A stretch of 64,000 bases of DNA from assembly GCF_010672525.1 (NCBI RefSeq), contig NZ_JAAHGH010000018.1, forward strand, positions 42,706 to 106,705, read 5' to 3'. Under the pieces are notes generated by a model. It was not told the DNA's origin, made no database searches, and saw only the letters and a program-made list of their open reading frames with translations. Source of the stretch: Okeania sp. SIO2B3. Lineage in GTDB: Bacteria; Cyanobacteriota; Cyanobacteriia; Cyanobacteriales; Microcoleaceae. Of the stretch, positions 12,655-24,243 are shown piece after piece (position 1 is the stretch's first letter; each line of letters starts with the position of its first letter). Position numbers and translations under genes: made by a program.

Positions 12655-13146
12655 TTGTTCCCTGTTGCCTGTTGCCTATTCCCTATTCCCTATTCCCTAA
12701 AATTGAGAATATGATCAAAATTGGCTCTAATATCAAGTGTCATTAATTAGCCATAATAAAAAAGTTTTCCCCGGTCAATTTTTCCCTGTTGCCTATTCCC
12801 TATTCCCTATTCCCTAAAATTGAGAATACGATCAAAATTGGCTCTAAGATCAAGTGTCATTAATTAGCCATAATAAAAAAGTTTTCTCTGATAAATTTTT
12901 TCCTGTTGCCTATTCCCTATTCCCTATTCCCTAAAATTGAGAATACGATCAAAATTGGCTCTAATATCAAGTGGCATTAATTAGCCATAATAAAAAAGTT
13001 TTCTCTGATAAATTTTTTCCTGTTGCCTATTCCCTATTCCCTATTCCCTAAAATTGAGAATACGATCAAAATTGGCTCTAATATCAAGTGTCATTAATTA
13101 GCCATAATAAAAAAGTTTTCCCTGTTGCCTATTCCCTGTTCCCTGT
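12655..13146. repeat. 117-bp tandem repeat, about four copies
   Basis: CTAAAATTGAGAATA... begins at 12697, 12814, 12931 and 13048, spacing exactly 117 bp. Confidence 0.92.
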
Positions 13147-13154
13147 TCCCTTAA

Positions 13155-15263
<2,109 letters not shown>

Positions 15264-15525
15264 TACCGTTTCACGGAAGTTATAAGTCAAAAGTCATGCA
15301 TTAAGATTTTATCAGCTCAAAATTTTGATGCTAAAGTAATTTCAGGAAATTATTTAACATTTAAAGGAGCTAAACTATTTGTGACATCTTTAAAGTGAGT
15401 GAATTGGTATAAGTTAGGTATGATAATTACAGTTGCTTATTAATGAAAATCATTAAGAACTATTATATGGAATATTAGCAATTTATTTGGAATATTACCA
15501 AGGAAACATAATAGAAAGAATTTAG

Positions 15526-16269
15526 TTATTCCTGTATCAAATCATCTTTGCCTGGCACTTCAAACTTATAACCAACTTTAAAAATAGTTTTTATATACTC
15601 AAAATTACAACCACAGCCTTTAATTTTTTTACGAATTTGACTAATATGTACATCACAAACGTTTTTACTTCCAATCCAAATAGGATCTTCACTGTCAAAT
15701 ACTTGATTTTCACTGTCAAATACTTTAACCAACAATTCTAAGCGTTTCCAAACATAGCCTGGTCGATTAGCCATCAAAAATAATAAATCAAATTGTTTGT
15801 TAGTTAAAGAAACAATTTTATTCTTGAATTTTACTTCTCTAGTAGTATTATTTATTACTAAATCCCCAAATACAAGCTGATCGAAATTTTTATTAGAGGG
15901 TAATCTTTGACGTTTAAACATTGCTCTAATACGAGCATTTAATTCTACTAAACTAAATGGTTTTGTGAGATAACCGTCAGCACCTAACTGAAAAGCTAGA
16001 ACTTTAGCTTCTTCATCACATAGACTGCTCAACATCAGTACTAATACATCATTGTAACTCTGCATTTCCTGACAAAGCTGAAAACCAGTAGTATCTGGTA
16101 GATTTATATCTAAAACAACTAAGTCTGGTTGAAATTCTTTAAATACAACAAAAGCGGTTGTACCATCTTGTGCAGACTCTACTTGATATTCTTGCTTAGT
16201 TAAAAAACGATGAACTAAGGTTCTGATTGCCTGGTCATCATCAACTATAAGAATCTTATAAAATGCCAT
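15526..16269 (-). CDS. OmpR/PhoB-family response regulator
   Basis: KILIVDDDQAIRTLVHRFL..DLVVLDINLPDTTG..GADGYLTKPF plus C-terminal winged helix. Confidence 0.92.
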   Translation of the reverse strand: MAFYKILIVDDDQAIRTLVHRFLTKQEYQVESAQDGTTAFVVFKEFQPDLVVLDINLPDTTGFQLCQEMQSYNDVLVLMLSSLCDEEAKVLAFQLGADGYLTKPFSLVELNARIRAMFKRQRLPSNKNFDQLVFGDLVINNTTREVKFKNKIVSLTNKQFDLLFLMANRPGYVWKRLELLVKVFDSENQVFDSEDPIWIGSKNVCDVHISQIRKKIKGCGCNFEYIKTIFKVGYKFEVPGKDDLIQE

Positions 16270-16507
16270 ATTAAAAATCCTCCTAATTTTTGTGTAGCTA
16301 CATTACCAGTTTAACTGCTACAACAATTATCGCAAATTAACCTAATAAGTCCAAAAAATGCAATTTTTCAGATTTATCTCAACTTTGGTTGAAGACCCCC
16401 GCTCTCGGGTTACGGGAGCGTCGGGATATTTGCGCAGCATTCCGGAAGAAAAACCAATCAATGTTGCTGTTTTCTCACAGCGTGTGCTATAATAGTTAAT
16501 TTAAGGC

Positions 16508-16725
16508 TACTAGGCTAGCAGTGTCTAGGGGAGCCGTCGGATTGGCGACGTACTGTGGAGCGACCGTAAGACCGGAAAGAGGTTCGACCTTGGAGGCGGG
16601 TGCATTGTTAGGGCAGCTCCTCTGCAAGAGGCAGCAGAAAGCCCTAAGAGCGCGATGGTTAGGAATCCCGCATTGTCCCATAGCCCAACGTCGGGAGGAT
16701 TTCAAAATATGGCACATCATATCAA
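16508..16725 (+). ncRNA. Possible orphan omega-RNA / right end of a TnpB-type element (no TnpB ORF here)
   Basis: GGAGCGACCGTAAGACCGG...GGCAGCTCCTCTGCAAGAGGCAGCAGAAAGCCC...GCGCGATGGTTAGGAATCCCGC...GTCGGGAGGATTTCAA: multiple self-complementary stems and a terminal GAATCCC/GGGAGGAT..TCAA signature as at TnpB right ends. Confidence 0.45.
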
Positions 16726-17847
16726 ATCCAGCCACGTTGTGTAATTGATTCATAGGGTGGGGAGTGTGGAGGGAGAAAGCCACACCCTCCATTCTCCCAC
16801 TTCCCGACTCCCCCGCTCAAGAAAATTTAGAAAAGTTTTTGATAAATGTTACTAATACCAATTCACTTCAAAAATGTCACAAATAGTTGGTAACTGATGA
16901 AGTAAAATAATAAGCTGAAATTACTGTATAATGGAAGTTTTAAGTACTTACAGCAGATTCTACTAAGCGTGAGGTACACCCGTCGCGGGCATCTTGCCCG
17001 CACTTGCATTCATTTAATTGTTAATCTCTTAATTGTTAATCTCTGTACTTCATATACCACGGAATCTGCTGTAAAATATTACTTCTGACTTCTGACTTCT
17101 GACTTCTGACTTCTTATTTTTTACTTTTGACTTTAGTGAAACGGTATAATATAGAATCCGGTTATATAGTATATGTTTATAACTATACTTCAAGCCTTCA
17201 ATCTCCCCCTAGCCCCACATTCCCCTCCTGGGAGGGGTTATATAGAATCCGGTTATTATATAATAGTATATGTTGATAATTCTATATTACTTCAAGCCTT
17301 TAATCTCCCCCACTCCCCTACTCCCAGCTATACAATAACTATTCAACCAGATTCTATATTAGGGGTGGGTTCCCTACTCCCCCCAACTATATAGGGCTTG
17401 GTGATTAAATCTAAAAGTATTGACAGATAAAGGTAAGTGCCTTTTTGGGGCTTGTAAAAAGTGCGCCTGTTTCAGCTCTTCACGCTCAAAAAGGAGCGTA
17501 TTTTAGGGGCATAGTTGGGCAGAACAATCAAGGGACAATTCTTACTCCGACCTCCTCGTTCATTCCCTTTTCTCCTGTCTTCCCCTCCCCTCCTGGGAGG
17601 GGCCCGCGGGTGGGTTGTCTCCAGTATAGCTGTCCCCTACCCTCACCCATAAGACTAGTGAAGCGCAAACCCTATATAATAAGTGTTCAACCAGATTTGA
17701 TATAAGATGCCTCTCCAGACTCCTGTTCAAAAGCAAAATGTTGGAGACTTGGTGAGTGCACATGCAGCCATCAAACCCCCAACATTTAAAATACAACTTA
17801 AAAGTATTCTTTCTACTAAGATAGAAATATTAACCAATGAACCGTTA

Positions 17848-18567
17848 TTATTCAGCAGCAGTAGCTAACTCTGTACTACCTGAACTACGTCTTCTAGTTA
17901 AAGTATTGAACAACAAGATACCGATCGCCTTGATTAAATTACCTTCTAGTTCATTGAACATTTTCATGTTCATGTCAAAAGCTGCATTCGCCTCATTAAC
18001 CATTCTATCTGCGGTTGCCTGATCGATTGGTAAATCATTCATCCTCTGACGATACATATTCTTAAATGCTTTCTCATCAGAAATTTCTGGGAACTCATAG
18101 AAAGCAGTACCTTCCCCATCAATTAAATTCATACCTCTCTGGGCAATTTTCTTGAGAATTTGACCGCCAGACAAATCTCCCAAGTAGCGAGTATAGGAGT
18201 GAGCTACTAACAATTCTGGTTCTTTTTCTGAAATTTCTCTAATTCTCTGTACATAAGCTTCACCCGCAGCAGAAGGAGCAACTTGATCGCGCCAACCAGC
18301 ACCATAATAAAACTGTAGGTCTTTCTCTAAACTCTGTTTACGGTTTAGCTCTGCAAAATAAACCTGGGAAAGGATTGGATGTTCCTGGTGGCGTTGCATC
18401 TCCTCTTCCATTGCGGAATAAACAAAGTAAAGATTCTTAACTAAATTCCGGTAGGACTTCTTTTCTACAACACCTTTTAAAAAACACTTGACAAAACCTA
18501 CGTTTTCTGCATCTGTATGAGATTTTTTGGTTCCTTCACGCAATTGAGTTGCTAGGTTTACACTCAT
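17848..18567 (-). CDS. ho1: Heme oxygenase (biliverdin-producing)
   Basis: 239 aa; LREGTKKSHTDAENVGFVKCFLKG...HSYTRYLGDLSGGQILKKIAQR. Confidence 0.96.
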   Translation of the reverse strand: MSVNLATQLREGTKKSHTDAENVGFVKCFLKGVVEKKSYRNLVKNLYFVYSAMEEEMQRHQEHPILSQVYFAELNRKQSLEKDLQFYYGAGWRDQVAPSAAGEAYVQRIREISEKEPELLVAHSYTRYLGDLSGGQILKKIAQRGMNLIDGEGTAFYEFPEISDEKAFKNMYRQRMNDLPIDQATADRMVNEANAAFDMNMKMFNELEGNLIKAIGILLFNTLTRRRSSGSTELATAAE

Positions 18568-18953
18568 GTTAAATTTTCCTTACCAATACTAAATTATACA
18601 ACTTGGCGTATCAATTCCTACAGAAATTTAGAAATTTATTGCCTATTTCTATAGATTAAAATGAATGGATCGGAATTTACATTAAGAATGATTAAGAAGT
18701 AACTGTTAAAAAGCGTTTAACACTTCAGCAGTTCAGCGGTCAGCTTTGGGCGTTTGCAGAGCATTCTGGAACGGAAAGGAGATAAGCAACCCAAGCTTTT
18801 CGTGACGCACTCCCTTACTTCAATTTATGGAATTATATAAAATCCGGTTATATAATATATGTTGATAATTCTATAAATTACTTCAATCTCCCCTACTCCC
18901 TACTCCCAACTATATAATAACTATTCAACCAAATAATAACTATTCAACCAAAC

Positions 18954-19985
18954 ATGATATTACGCGGTATCTGGCTCACAAATGTTGATAGTAAAGTCCT
19001 CCATTCCAGAGATAATATCGCAGAAGCAATGGACTTTCTTGCTGAAACAGGATTTAATGTTGTATTTCCGGTGGTCTGGAATAAAGCATTTACTCTCTAC
19101 CCCAGTCAACTGATGCAGAGAATTTTTGGTAGAAAGATAGACCCGCAATACAAAGACCGCGACCCCTTAGCAGAAGTAATTATAGAAGCACGGCGAGTCG
19201 GTATTAAAATTATTCCTTGGTTTGAATACGGGTTTGTCAGCTCTTACAAACAAAATGGAGGGTTACTTCTAGCAAAAAAACCAGAATGGGCAGCTCGTGA
19301 CTGCAAGGGGAATTTATTGGTAAAAAATGGTTTTGAGTGGATGAATGCTTTGGATGAGCAAGTGCAGAATTTTCTGATAGATCTAGTATTGGAAGTTGTG
19401 AAAAATTATGACATTGATGGCATCCAGGGAGACGACCGAATGCCAGCATTTCCTTCAGAAGGTGGCTATGATGCTAAAACAGTGGAACGTTATCGTCAGC
19501 AATTTTCTTGTCATCCACCCCGAAACCATAAACATCACAAATGGTTACAATGGCGTGCAGATATTTTGACAAATTTTTTAACTCGTTTACATCGGGAAGT
19601 GAAAGCAATTAAGCCTGAACTTTTAGTTTCAATGGCTCCCAGTTTTTACAAGTGGAGTTTGAATGAATATTTACAAGACTACCCCACTTGGATAAATCAA
19701 GGAATTGTCGATATTATTCACCCTCAACTTTACCGTCGTGACTTTGCTAGTTACAAATCTCTTGTGCAACAGTTAGTGAAACAGCAGTTTACTTGTAGTC
19801 AATTAAGCAAGTTGTTTCCAGGGATTTTAATTAAAATTGGCTCTTATCGAATTAGTGTAGATTATCTTTTGGAGGCGATCGCTTATAATCGTTCTTTAGG
19901 GGTTAATGGAGAAGTGTTATTTTTCTATGAAGGTCTCAGGGAAAATAACGATGCTTTGGCTAAAGCATTGCGAACAATTCCTTGA
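18954..19985 (+). CDS. Family 10-like glycosyl hydrolase (GHL10/DUF4015 type)
   Basis: LRGIWLTNVDSKVLHSRDNIAEAMDFLAETGFNVVFPVVWNKAFTLYPS..., DGIQGDDRM. Confidence 0.85.
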   Translation: MILRGIWLTNVDSKVLHSRDNIAEAMDFLAETGFNVVFPVVWNKAFTLYPSQLMQRIFGRKIDPQYKDRDPLAEVIIEARRVGIKIIPWFEYGFVSSYKQNGGLLLAKKPEWAARDCKGNLLVKNGFEWMNALDEQVQNFLIDLVLEVVKNYDIDGIQGDDRMPAFPSEGGYDAKTVERYRQQFSCHPPRNHKHHKWLQWRADILTNFLTRLHREVKAIKPELLVSMAPSFYKWSLNEYLQDYPTWINQGIVDIIHPQLYRRDFASYKSLVQQLVKQQFTCSQLSKLFPGILIKIGSYRISVDYLLEAIAYNRSLGVNGEVLFFYEGLRENNDALAKALRTIP

Positions 19986-20076
19986 CTTTTCCTAAATTAT
20001 TCTAGTTAACTGGACAGTACAAAGTTTTGAATGGAAAAAAACATTCCCTAAAGTTGGGAAGCGATCGCCTCCCAAA

Positions 20077-20631
20077 CTACTCCCCAAATAATCTCTCGAC
20101 TGAAACCTCCAGTTCCCTAGACCCCAACGTTACAATTACCCCCTGACTCAAAATTTCTTGGGAATTATAACCTGTATTAGTAGGAGAACGAAATACCACA
20201 ACTTCCCAATTTTGCAAATTAATTACCCAATATTCTGGAATACCTACCGCAGCATAAATCTTACTTTTCACCTCCAAATCTTTACTCAAAGTAGAATTAG
20301 AATATTATATCAACCAAAATATATTTTCTGGATAGGGGTGATGTTCGCGATAATTTCTACCTAAACGTTGTACAATTGCAATATCTGGTTCAGGCTCAGA
20401 ATTATTTTGTGGTAAAGTAATAGGTTTACCTTGACGGACTTTAGCGCGTTCCCCCAACAGATATATCAAATATTCTGCTGCTTCATCACTGGTATAAGCA
20501 TGAAATTCTCCCTCTGGTGCGATTTATACAATTTCTCCATTCAATAATTCCACACAGCGTTCCACTAATATTCCTGCTGCAATCATTTGATGATATTCGG
20601 CAACTGTCCACTTGGCAATAGTCATAGTCAT
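20077..20631 (-). pseudogene. Uma2-family protein pseudogene with two in-frame TAA codons
   Basis: Frame from ATG 20631: MTMTIAKWTVAEYHQMIAAGILVERCVELLNGEIV*IAPEGEFHAY...PENIFWLI*YSNSTLSKDLEVKSKIYAAVGIPEYWVIN. Confidence 0.85.
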
Positions 20632-20710
20632 AGCGATCGCTCCTTTGATTTGATAGTTTTATCTGACAGCAGTTTTTAGGTCAATGAACCATATAGAAAA
20701 AATGATAACC

Positions 20711-20800
20711 CAGTAGAGACCTTGCATAACAAAAATGCGTTTCATGTCGCGCAGCGTTAGCGGAGCTTTGCGTCAGCAAAACCTCCCTACAGTTTTTTTT
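20711..20800 (+). repeat. Upstream copy of ~100-bp repeat flanking the CHAT module
   Basis: CAGTAGAG...GCGTTTCATGTCGC...AGCGTT...AGCGGAGCTTTGCGTCAGCAAAAC..CCCTACAG; same order and orientation as 23991-24096. Confidence 0.65.
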
Positions 20801-21126
20801 CACAATTTATTTAGGATTGCTATTCTAAACTGCATAAATATTTGTTATACAGCACTTTCCACTGTTATGAGGTACATTATTGCGGGCAAGATGCCTGGGA
20901 ATATTTAATTATTAATATCTGTACTTCTTATGTTTGGAATTTGCTGTTAAGACTAATCTTTGTTTTATCCGACTGATGCTTAGGAGGTTGGCGATCGCAT
21001 ACATACCAAATGGTTTCTATCAGGTAGACTAAGGAACCATAAAACCCCAGCTTGGATAAAATCCGGATGAGGAAAACCTCTTACTGTATAAGAAAATATC
21101 CTCGTCAATCAATCTACAAAAAAAAT

Positions 21127-21480
21127 ATGAGTAACGAAAATTCCATTGGAGTAGCGGAGTTGATTCAACAAGTCAAACAGGAATTACTTACCGAGTCGCC
21201 AGATAGCGAAACAGATATTCCTATTTTTGCAGTTGATTCTGTGGAATTGGAATTACAGGTGACAGTGAAAAAAGAAGGAAAAGCAGGAATTAAAATATAT
21301 GTTCTGGAAATGGGAGGCGGTGGCAGTCGCGATGATGTCCAGAAAGTTAAGGTCAAATTATCTCCTCTTTTGAATAGAGAACAGCTTTTGGCCTTTTATA
21401 AAAAGCAGCATCCGGAACGTTGGTCAGAACTGTTGGAAAAAAATGTTAAGGCTACTACTAAAGGTCAACCGCTTGAATAA
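21127..21480 (+). CDS. Trypco2-like (trypsin co-occurring domain 2) protein
   Basis: IGVAELIQQVKQELL...FAVDSVELELQVTVKKEGKAGIKIYVLEMGGGGSRDDVQKVKVKLSPLL; start chosen at MSNENSIGV, ORF opens at 21052. Confidence 0.75.
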   Translation: MSNENSIGVAELIQQVKQELLTESPDSETDIPIFAVDSVELELQVTVKKEGKAGIKIYVLEMGGGGSRDDVQKVKVKLSPLLNREQLLAFYKKQHPERWSELLEKNVKATTKGQPLE

Positions 21481-21501
21481 TAAGAGGAAACAAATAGACC
21501 T

Positions 21502-23115
21502 ATGGAACTTCTGGAGTTATATCTCTCACCTCTTGACAACCCCACTGAGTTTAAAGTAATAGTCACTCAGTCTCCTGCGGGTGAGGGAGAAAGTAAGTCA
21601 TCATTACCTTTTTTGGATGTCGAACGCGACTGGCGCACTACTGTTATTAGAACTTTGGATATTTCTAGTTTCAACTCTGAGTCTTTTTCAGCAGAGGGCG
21701 AACAGGAATGGATGATAAAAGCGGGAATTTTAGGGAGCGATCGCTCGACTTTCCATCCTAATTATTTGGTTAACATTGGTCAAGCACTCTATAACGCTCT
21801 GTTTCCTCAAGGTAGTAGAGTAGAACAACTCTTGCAGCAGTCTATCACTTTAGCTGAGTCTAAATCTACTAAACTGGTGGTGCGGTTGAAACTGGAAGCG
21901 GATGTGGTGCAGAAAACACGACTAGCAGATTATCCTTGGGAACTATTGTACAATAAATATTTTCTCTGTCATCACCAAGTTGAGTTTTCCCGATATATTG
22001 CCTATCAAGCGGTTCCTCCTAGTTTACCCACAGCAGAAAAACTGAATGTTTTATTGGTTTCCTCTGGAGCGTCTGATGCAGAACTTAACCTGGGAATGCT
22101 TTCTAAGAAGGAACAAAAAGCTATTCTTAAGGGGTTTAAAACTGCTAGTGAGAGGGGAGATATTTCTCTGGAACAACTGAAGGAAGCGACTTTTGATGAA
22201 TTAAGAACTTATCTCACCGAACATCCAGGGGATAAAGCACCCCATGTACTGCATTTTGACGGACATGGTTTGTTCGGTAAACCTTGTCCTAACCCTGAAT
22301 GTGGGGCGATGAATGCAGGAACGAAAGCGCAACAATGCCGAAAGTGTGGGACTGAGTTGCCTTCAGCTCAAGGATATTTGGTGTTTGAGGATGAGGATGG
22401 AGATGCTGATTATATTAGTGCTAGAGAATTGGGTACTCTGCTGCATCAGTTTGGTTTGAGTGACGGCGACAGTCAAACAGGGGGAGTGGTGCTAGTGGTA
22501 TTGAGTGCTTGTCATTCAGGAAGGGTAATAGCGGGAGAGTCGATATTTAATGGTGCTGCTCAAAATCTGATTGCTCATCGGGTGCCTGCGGTGGTGGCAA
22601 TGCAGTATTCTGTGATGGTTGACAGTGCGACTAAATTTACGGAACAGTTTTATCGTTCCCTGGGACAGAAAAATTCTCTAGCGGTGGCGGTGAGTCAGGG
22701 GCGGGGAGCGATGGGTGTGGAAGGAAATCAGTGGTATCGCCCGGTGCTTTATCTGCGCTGGCAGGATAATGAAGGCGGTCAATTGTTTGGATTTCCCTCG
22801 GAAGCATCTGAAAAGTCTGGAACTCCTAAGCAGTTGTCTAGTGGTTATAGAGAGGTAAAAACAATGGAAAAAACAGATAAATCTTCAGGACAACCAAAAA
22901 TTAAGAGCAAATATAGATTTTGCCAAAAACTTGGCGACAGTTATAGAAACCTTGCTTTGTACTTTGAGATTCCTCCTCAAGACCAGAATCGTTGGCCAGC
23001 GGGTAGTGAATGTGAAAAAATCCTAGAATGGCTGGAAAATCGCAGTCGCTTTGACGAACTTCCAGAAGCGCTAATAGAAATTGAGCGTGAAGATTTAGTT
23101 GATATGATTTCATAG
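21502..23115 (+). CDS. CHAT-domain protease with inserted Zn ribbon and C-terminal effector-associated-type domain
   Basis: HVLHFDGHGLFG (His) and VLSACHSGRVIAG (Cys); CPNPEC..QQCRKCG between them; C-terminal KYRFCQKLGDSYRNLALYFEIPPQDQNRWPAGSECEKILEWLENRSRFDELPEALIEIEREDLVDMI. Confidence 0.9.
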   Translation: MELLELYLSPLDNPTEFKVIVTQSPAGEGESKSSLPFLDVERDWRTTVIRTLDISSFNSESFSAEGEQEWMIKAGILGSDRSTFHPNYLVNIGQALYNALFPQGSRVEQLLQQSITLAESKSTKLVVRLKLEADVVQKTRLADYPWELLYNKYFLCHHQVEFSRYIAYQAVPPSLPTAEKLNVLLVSSGASDAELNLGMLSKKEQKAILKGFKTASERGDISLEQLKEATFDELRTYLTEHPGDKAPHVLHFDGHGLFGKPCPNPECGAMNAGTKAQQCRKCGTELPSAQGYLVFEDEDGDADYISARELGTLLHQFGLSDGDSQTGGVVLVVLSACHSGRVIAGESIFNGAAQNLIAHRVPAVVAMQYSVMVDSATKFTEQFYRSLGQKNSLAVAVSQGRGAMGVEGNQWYRPVLYLRWQDNEGGQLFGFPSEASEKSGTPKQLSSGYREVKTMEKTDKSSGQPKIKSKYRFCQKLGDSYRNLALYFEIPPQDQNRWPAGSECEKILEWLENRSRFDELPEALIEIEREDLVDMIS

Positions 23116-23170
23116 TTTTAGTCCTGTAATGTCAATTTAGTAGAAATTTCAGACTCCATAGTTGCACAAA

Positions 23171-23896
23171 ATGGTAAATAAGTTTAAATTTTGCACGAAA
23201 CTTGGTGACAGTCATAAAGACCTTGCTTTGTACTTTGAGATTCCTCCCCGAGACCAGAATCGTTGGCCAGCGGGTAGTGAATGTGAAAAAATCCTAGAGT
23301 GGCTGGAAAATCGCAGTCGCTTTGACGAACTTCCAGAAGCGCTTGTAGAAATTAAGCGTGAAGATTTGGTTTATTTGATTTCGCAGCCAGCGAATGGTGA
23401 GGAAGAAAATCGGTGGTGGCAGGATAATGAGGGCGGTCAATTGTTTGCAAGGGAAAGTTTTCAAACAAACAATATAAAGCAAAGTTTTAAGCTTAATAAA
23501 AAAGAAAAAGAATACTTTCACTCCTTATTTATCTTTTCAGCAGATTTAGATATTCCTTTCTCTGTTATCGCAATAATTTGGGATTTGGAGCTTTCAGAAG
23601 TCAAACCCCTATGTGATAAATTATACGAATTATCACTTTTGAGAAAGTATAAGACTACTGATGATAATCGGGGAATTATTCAATTAAATAGTTTGCTCCG
23701 AAAACATTTTATAAGTGTAAGTGATAATGAATTCAAACAACTTCTGGCCAAGACTAATAAAAAGTTTGTCGAATATTACGAAAAAAAATATGAGCTAAAC
23801 TCGCCAGATTATCTTCCAGATAATCTTCCCTTAGAAGAGAAGAAGTTTCTTAGAAAAGTTTATAAATATCATTGGAGACAAGCCAAAAAAGTATAA
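23171..23896 (+). CDS. Effector-associated-type domain fused to a winged-helix/STAND-linker-like segment
   Basis: N-terminus nearly identical to the CHAT protein's last 70 aa; then RWWQDNEGGQLFARE (matches CHAT C-term LRWQDNEGGQLFGFP) and FIFSADLDIPFSVIAIIWDLELSEVKPLCDKLYELSLLRKYKTTDDNRGIIQLNSLLRKHF. Confidence 0.75.
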   Translation: MVNKFKFCTKLGDSHKDLALYFEIPPRDQNRWPAGSECEKILEWLENRSRFDELPEALVEIKREDLVYLISQPANGEEENRWWQDNEGGQLFARESFQTNNIKQSFKLNKKEKEYFHSLFIFSADLDIPFSVIAIIWDLELSEVKPLCDKLYELSLLRKYKTTDDNRGIIQLNSLLRKHFISVSDNEFKQLLAKTNKKFVEYYEKKYELNSPDYLPDNLPLEEKKFLRKVYKYHWRQAKKV

Positions 23897-23990
23897 ATTT
23901 TCTAAGGGATGACAAGCAACCTGAAAAACTTTTGGGATAAGCTTTAGCATCTGGGATAGGCTATTACAGAGGTTTTAATTTGGGTAGACC

Positions 23991-24096
23991 ACAGTAGAGG
24001 CGTTTCATGTCGCCGCGCCAGCGTTTCGACTGTCGCCGACATGAAAAGCGGAGCTTTGCGTTAGCAAAACGGCCGTTCGCCCCTACAGGGTTTTGT
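23991..24096 (+). repeat. Downstream copy of ~100-bp repeat flanking the CHAT module
   Basis: CAGTAGAGGCGTTTCATGTCGC...AGCGGAGCTTTGCGTTAGCAAAAC...CCCTACAGGGTTTT, related to 20711-20800 with an extra internal segment. Confidence 0.65.
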
Positions 24097-24243
24097 TGTG
24101 ACGATGTGGTTTATCAATCTGAAAAGCACTATAAATTATATCATGTCCGGATAATCAGTGATAAAAAAGCATCTGGTTTGTAGTAAAGGTCTCAGCCCTA
24201 TCTAAAGTTCTGGCTCAAGACCAACTACAAACTTTAATTATAA

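Noticed and set aside
12655-13146. 117-bp array as a CRISPR
   Set aside because: Units are contiguous and nearly identical with no unique spacers; no cas genes in the window.
16496-16792. ORFs on both strands across 16496-16792
   Set aside because: They translate the structured GC-rich repeat interpreted as an RNA/TnpB-end relic; not protein-like.
17173-17796. ORFs across 17173-17796
   Set aside because: Generated by dispersed intergenic repeats (CCCCTCCTGGGAGGGG, CAACCAGATT...); no coding signal.
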